Shown here piece by piece: positions 3,100-6,534 of a stretch of DNA of 6,534 nt. The stretch is from Candidatus Pacearchaeota archaeon. Its GTDB lineage: Archaea; Nanobdellota; Nanobdellia; Pacearchaeales; GW2011-AR1. Within the stretch, counting starts at the first letter, position 1, and each line of letters opens with the position of its first letter. The position numbers and the translations under genes are program-made. The notes beneath the pieces were generated by a model that saw only the letters and a list, made by a program, of their open reading frames with translations, made no database searches and had not been told where the DNA came from. The DNA lies in NCBI GenBank assembly GCA_023133375.1, contig JAGLWP010000025.1:1-6534 (forward strand). The letters run 5' to 3'.

Positions 3100-4071
3100 T
3101 TAAATATTTTCAATTAAATCAATCCATTCCCTCTTGAATTTCTCAGGATTGTGAAAAGTCCAAAAATAATCCAGTGCTTGTTTAGAATATCTCTCTCTTT
3201 CATTTGTTATTAGCACGTGCTTTTCTAAAAATTCATTAATATTATCAGGCTCTGCCACAAAGTTAGGAATACAATCCTTTATATCAAAACCATATCCTGT
3301 AGGAGTTGTAAGCACCGGACATCCACAAGCCATTGCTTCCAGAGTGGTTAATCCGCCTCCTTCAAATCTCGTTGGATTCAAAAAAATTTGTGCTTTATTG
3401 TATTCCTCACAAAGATCTCCATTAGCAAAAAAACCCATATTCAAAATATTTGGAGAATCAATTATTAAATCACTAAATAATTTTGTTTTTATACCTTTCC
3501 CAGCTAATTTTTCTAAAATATCAAAACCTTTTTCATACCACATCCCTCTGCTAGATGCAATAGCAGAATCGGAAATCTCTGTATTTATCTGGTAAAAGAT
3601 ATCCATATCAATACAATTTCTAATAATCTTATCAACTTTTATGCCAGAATCATTCAGTCCCTTTACAGCAAACTCAGATATTGTAACAATATATTTTCCT
3701 TCAGCAGAAATTTTTTGCATATTTACCTTTTGCAGTCTTTCTTCAGTCACCTCATGCTCAACTAAATCTCTAACAGCCATGGCATAACCATAATAATTAC
3801 CTCGGAAAACATTAACTGCCTTAGGATGTTCAACTGAATAACCACACTCACCATTACAAAGAACAACATCAAAATTTTCACTTTTATTTTTTTGATTAAA
3901 ATATTCTCCGACTGCAATTTCTAAATCTTTTTGTGCTTTTACTGGAAGAGATTCCTCACCAATGATAGTAGTTTCATGCCCTCTTTCCTTGAAAATCTTA
4001 GAAAGAAGTTTACTTGAATTCTGCACACCTCCAACAGAATGTACTTTATTTGTAACTATGGCGATTTTCAT
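3100..4071 (-). CDS. GT-B glycosyltransferase, family 4 type
   Basis: The 323-residue protein starts with a Rossmann strand MKIAIVTNKV and the glycine-rich VGGVQ acceptor-side loop (residues 13-17). It has the diagnostic donor-site motif RFEGGGLTTLEAMACGCPVL (236-254, E237 and E245 forming the E-x7-E pair of GT4). The segment AQIFLNPTRFEGGG is typical of retaining nucleotide-sugar transferases. It is at the short end for GT4, and no membrane segment is seen, so it is probably cytosolic or peripheral at the membrane. It probably adds a sugar in surface glycan or N-glycan assembly; donor and acceptor cannot be told. Its ATG overlaps the stop of the upstream GT gene (ATGA), and GGAGG lies 6 nt before it. 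Confidence 0.9.
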   Translation of the reverse strand: MKIAIVTNKVHSVGGVQNSSKLLSKIFKERGHETTIIGEESLPVKAQKDLEIAVGEYFNQKNKSENFDVVLCNGECGYSVEHPKAVNVFRGNYYGYAMAVRDLVEHEVTEERLQKVNMQKISAEGKYIVTISEFAVKGLNDSGIKVDKIIRNCIDMDIFYQINTEISDSAIASSRGMWYEKGFDILEKLAGKGIKTKLFSDLIIDSPNILNMGFFANGDLCEEYNKAQIFLNPTRFEGGGLTTLEAMACGCPVLTTPTGYGFDIKDCIPNFVAEPDNINEFLEKHVLITNERERYSKQALDYFWTFHNPEKFKREWIDLIENI

Positions 4072-5246
4072 TTTATTCCTCCAATTAATTTACCTCCTTC
4101 TTGAATTGCCTTTTCAAAAATATCTTTCCTATTTTTAAAACCATCTATCTTGCTCTTAGTACCAGCCAAACTTAATTCATTATTTACAACAAATTGTTTG
4201 TACATCTCATATTGAAATTGAGTCGCTGTATTTGGATTTTGCCGGCCAAGAGTAGTGTAGGTGCTTAATAAAAAAGAATAAAACCACTCTTTAGTATCAA
4301 CCCTATTGCCAGTACCAGTTCTTGGAATATTGCTTTTCTCTATTAAACGCCCTAAAACATGTCCTGAATTTTCGTGTTTATCCTCATCTCCATTTGCTCC
4401 ATATTTTAGATGAACACAATAAAATTTTGGATCTGGTGTGAAAAACATCTTATAATTATTTTCAGACAATCTTAAAGCAACATCTGTCTCTTCTCTATAT
4501 CCATTTTTCCATGTGAAAAATTCTGGAAAACCACCAATTTTTTTAAACACTTCTTTTTTTATTAAAAAAATTCCACCTAAATTTTTTATCTCAAGAGGTT
4601 TCACTATTTTCAAATTTGGCTCAAGTAAATTATCCTCTAAATTTTCCATATATTCTACAGGAAATCCATCATAATTTCCTGTTATGATTCCTCTATCCAA
4701 ATCTAACACTCCTATATCTCTAATACTAACTGAATCAGGTACTGTTTTTCTGTGGTATACTGGTAAATGCAGTGCAGCAACAAAGTCACCAAGTTTATTC
4801 AAAGTAAAATTCGCCCCGAAAAACATATATCTGCTAAAAATACAATCATCATCTAAAAACATAACAAGATCATTTTTACTATGTCTTACTGCGATGTTTC
4901 TGCTTATTGAAGAACCTAGATTATTTTTATTCTTCAAGTAAACAATAGGAACAGAAGATTCCTCTTGAAAAGACCTAACAACATCTTTAGTATAATCTGT
5001 CGAGGCATCATCAACTATAATTATTTCATCAAGTCCGCTATTTTTTTGAGCTAATAAGGATTCAAGCGACCATCCTAAAGGGTTAGAATCTTCTTCAGGA
5101 GAATGTGGGCTTCTATTAAATGTTGGGATAATTGCAGTAATATTAGGAAGACCAAAATCAAGTGAAAATTTATCTAAGTAAGAAGCGTGTAAACAATCTT
5201 TCTTCAATATCTCTTGTAAATTTTCCTGAATCTGGGGGGTTTTCAT
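4068..5246 (-). CDS. GT-A glycosyltransferase, family 2 type
   Basis: This 392-residue protein has a GT2 domain at about residues 35-270. ITAIIPTFNRS opens it, and IIIVDDASTDYT (75-86) supplies the nucleotide-binding aspartates. NNLGSSISRNIAV is the usual helix after strand 3, and FLDDDC (130-135) contains the D-x-D metal site. GGFPEFF...REETDVALRL (238-260) carries the acidic E/D pair expected for the catalytic base. The first 33 residues and the last 100 or so (from about 295) are not recognised and may be lineage-specific. It inverts the sugar linkage if it follows family mechanism. It is the first gene of a two-gene operon with the GT4-type enzyme, so the two probably act in sequence on one glycan. 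The start is the first ATG of the frame; weak GGAAG precedes it. Confidence 0.9.
   Translation of the reverse strand: MKTPQIQENLQEILKKDCLHASYLDKFSLDFGLPNITAIIPTFNRSPHSPEEDSNPLGWSLESLLAQKNSGLDEIIIVDDASTDYTKDVVRSFQEESSVPIVYLKNKNNLGSSISRNIAVRHSKNDLVMFLDDDCIFSRYMFFGANFTLNKLGDFVAALHLPVYHRKTVPDSVSIRDIGVLDLDRGIITGNYDGFPVEYMENLEDNLLEPNLKIVKPLEIKNLGGIFLIKKEVFKKIGGFPEFFTWKNGYREETDVALRLSENNYKMFFTPDPKFYCVHLKYGANGDEDKHENSGHVLGRLIEKSNIPRTGTGNRVDTKEWFYSFLLSTYTTLGRQNPNTATQFQYEMYKQFVVNNELSLAGTKSKIDGFKNRKDIFEKAIQEGGKLIGGIK
4078..4082 (-). promoter_or_regulatory. Shine-Dalgarno GGAGG for the second glycosyltransferase
   Basis: Minus-strand GGAGG, 6 nt before the ATG at 4071, inside the end of the upstream gene. 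It fixes that start and suggests internal operon genes use Shine-Dalgarno sites here, while several first genes look leaderless. Confidence 0.75.
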
Positions 5247-5310
5247 CTTCCATTTTTTATCCTATTTTTTAGCTAAATTATTATTTTATTCTATTTAAGA
5301 TAGCTCTTCT

Positions 5311-5320
5311 TTATAAATAT
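5311..5320 (-). promoter_or_regulatory. Candidate TATA box for the glycosyltransferase operon
   Basis: Minus-strand ATATTTATAA, about 65-74 nt before the GT2 start, would give a short leader of roughly 40 nt. The rest of the 138-nt gap 5247-5384 is AT-rich with other TATA-like runs, so the exact box is uncertain. A minus-strand run of six T at 5356-5361 could end the elp3 transcript. Confidence 0.3.
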
Positions 5321-5384
5321 TCCGTTACCTCTAAGAAATGAAAATACACATTTATAAAAAAGATTTACTTATATCAACAAATCA

Positions 5385-6534
5385 TTAAAATATTTTTAAA
5401 TTTTTAACCATATAACCTTCTTTCAGTTTGTATCCTAATTTTCTGTAATATTCTCTAACGCCAACACCAGAAATAACCCTTAAAATATCCAAACCATTAT
5501 CTCGCGTTATCTCTTCTGCCCTTTTCATTAATTGTTTACCTAACCCAGTATGTTGCGAGGCAACTGATTTTCTTTCACCAAGACTCAATGCTTTCCCATA
5601 AACATGCAATTCCCTTATAATTGCACTATTTCTAGAAATTCTCAACCTCAGCAATCCAAACAAAATATCATCTTTATTCACAATCTCCAGGAAATATTCC
5701 TGTCCTCCAGAAGATTTGTATTTTGTTATCTTTAATCTTAAATCCGGGTTAAGATTCTCTTTATCTGCAAACCCCACCTCCCTAAATCTTATTTCTTTTA
5801 TGCCCCTAGTAAAAATCTTGAAAAGATTTTTCGGGGCCTCGAAGAGGCCTTGAAAAGGTTCTCGCCCCTCTTTGGGGTTCTCGCGCCTCCATGGTGTACA
5901 CCCTTGGGTGTCTCTTTTTCTCAATTTTTCTTCAATCTCTTTTCTTAAATCAATCCTCGTAGTCCCTGCAACAAGATACTCTGGAGGAATTTCCCTCATA
6001 ATTCTCATAACCCTGCAATATCTTGGAATAATTTTCAGCATTTTAACAAGAATCTTCTCAGTCTCTTCCTTAGTATAAGGCTTATATTTCCCCTGCCAAT
6101 ACCATTTTTCAAGTTCAGAACCAGGCATTACCTGACAAGGATAAATCTTCAACTGGTCTGGCTTAAATCTCTCATCTGAAAAAAGTTTCTTAAAAGAATC
6201 TAAATCTTTCTTAGCATTACTTCCTGGCAATCCCGGCATCACATGATACCCAATTTTAAAACCTGCATTTCTTAATGTCTTAGTCGCTTCAACAACATCT
6301 TGAACAACATGTCCTCTTTTAATTTCCTTATAAATTTTATCAGAAAGTATCTGAACTCCCAACTCCACCCTCGTGCAACCAAACTCAATTAATCTATCTA
6401 TATATTTAATACAAACATCTGGTCTCGTCTCAATGCACAAAGCCACACATCTATGTTTCGCTTTCTCATTTAATTTCTTAGCCTTTTCTAAATTAACAGA
6501 AGGCTCACCAGAAGGCTCACCAGAGTCATCCTTT
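5385..6534 (-). CDS. elp3: Elp3, tRNA wobble-uridine acetyltransferase (N-terminus cut by window)
   Basis: The frame is open to the right edge, so about 383 residues of a protein usually near 520 are seen. Elp3 joins a radical-SAM domain to a GNAT domain and puts a carboxymethyl-type group on U34 of tRNAs. Present are HRCVALCIETRPD (coding 6420-6458), VELGVQ, and GYHVMPGLPGS from the radical-SAM part. EIPPEYLVAGTTR lies in the linker. In the GNAT part, SQHTGLGKQLMKRAEE is the acetyl-CoA loop and GVREYYRKLGY is near the end. The GTG at 6444-6446 codes valine and is not the start. The radical-SAM CxxxC..C cluster lies outside the window. About 36 residues, coded around 5805-5912, look inserted before IKEIRFREVG, and their DNA is a run of hairpins. 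Cysteines often found beside REVG are absent. A 12-nt tandem duplication lies near the edge. Confidence 0.93.
   Translation of the reverse strand, partial: KDDSGEPSGEPSVNLEKAKKLNEKAKHRCVALCIETRPDVCIKYIDRLIEFGCTRVELGVQILSDKIYKEIKRGHVVQDVVEATKTLRNAGFKIGYHVMPGLPGSNAKKDLDSFKKLFSDERFKPDQLKIYPCQVMPGSELEKWYWQGKYKPYTKEETEKILVKMLKIIPRYCRVMRIMREIPPEYLVAGTTRIDLRKEIEEKLRKRDTQGCTPWRRENPKEGREPFQGLFEAPKNLFKIFTRGIKEIRFREVGFADKENLNPDLRLKITKYKSSGGQEYFLEIVNKDDILFGLLRLRISRNSAIIRELHVYGKALSLGERKSVASQHTGLGKQLMKRAEEITRDNGLDILRVISGVGVREYYRKLGYKLKEGYMVKNLKIF
5811..5911. repeat. Array of four small hairpins inside elp3
   Basis: In order: AAAAATCTT-GAA-AAGATTTTT (5811-5831, 9 bp); GGCCTC-GAA-GAGGCC (5835-5849, 6 bp, extendable by G-U pairs); CCCC-TCTTT-GGGG (5865-5877), lying between two copies of GGTTCTCGC (5857-5865 and 5876-5884); and ACACC-CTTG-GGTGT (5898-5911). 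It is read in frame through the elp3 linker without a stop and is richer in G and C than the flanks from about 5832 on. It looks like an in-frame palindromic insertion. Confidence 0.65.
6498..6521 (-). repeat. 12-nt tandem duplication in elp3
   Basis: Two exact copies of AGAAGGCTCACC on the plus strand. In the protein they give the doubled peptide SGEPSGEPS ahead of VNLEKAKKLNEKAKHRC. It keeps the frame and probably lengthens a surface loop by four residues. Confidence 0.8.

Noticed and set aside
5338..5388. 16-codon plus-strand reading frame with a TATA-like box 24 nt upstream
   Set aside because: Too short, overlaps the elp3 stop, and AT-rich sequence makes such boxes common. No family recognised.
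5872..6078. Plus-strand open frame opposite elp3
   Set aside because: Opposite a conserved enzyme; its openness reflects the elp3 frame and the hairpin insert.
6444..6446. GTG as the true start of elp3
   Set aside because: The frame continues upstream with conserved Elp3 residues (EKAKHRC) to the window edge, so this codon is internal valine.

Overview
The window looks like a low-GC archaeal genome segment, probably from a DPANN-type lineage (Woesearchaeota, Pacearchaeota or relatives). Four things support this. Several starts have TATA-like boxes about 24-30 nt upstream with no Shine-Dalgarno, which suggests leaderless transcripts. One tRNA has an intron at 37/38 with a well-formed bulge-helix-bulge splice motif. 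Neither tRNA encodes CCA. The AUA-decoding tRNA has anticodon UAU rather than the CAU that most archaea use. The lineage is an inference; no marker gene here fixes it.

Layout, left to right. 1-170 (-): start of an unrecognised gene that leaves the window. 333-756 (-): a HicBA toxin-antitoxin pair. 847-1307 (-): a RelBE-type pair with a four-base overlap and a striking 10-bp-phased operator. 1390-2179: an accessory tRNA island. It holds an intron-containing tRNA-Ile(UAU), a small PspC-domain membrane protein and tRNA-Glu(UUC), together with partial copies of both tRNAs. Two of these partial copies are interrupted by related GC-rich 57-nt segments (1561-1617 and 1907-1963) that lie in opposite orientations on either side of the pspC-like gene. 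2238-3089 (+): a Fic-domain protein with an N-terminal inhibitory motif. 3100-5246 (-): a GT-A then GT-B glycosyltransferase pair, translationally coupled, probably making a surface glycan. 5385 to the window end (-): the C-terminal two thirds of Elp3, the tRNA wobble-uridine modification enzyme.

Functional links. Two toxin-antitoxin modules and a Fic protein, all expected to act in growth control or defence, lie within 3 kb, and the RelBE and fic promoters share a near-identical 15-bp site. Both tRNAs carry U34, the base that Elp3 modifies. The most unusual material is the set of small GC-rich or palindromic insertions: the paired 57-nt segments in the tRNA copies, and a run of four back-to-back hairpins read in frame through the linker of elp3. 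Together they suggest a family of small palindromic mobile elements that tolerates insertion in tRNA copies and in coding sequence. That is a hypothesis from this window alone.
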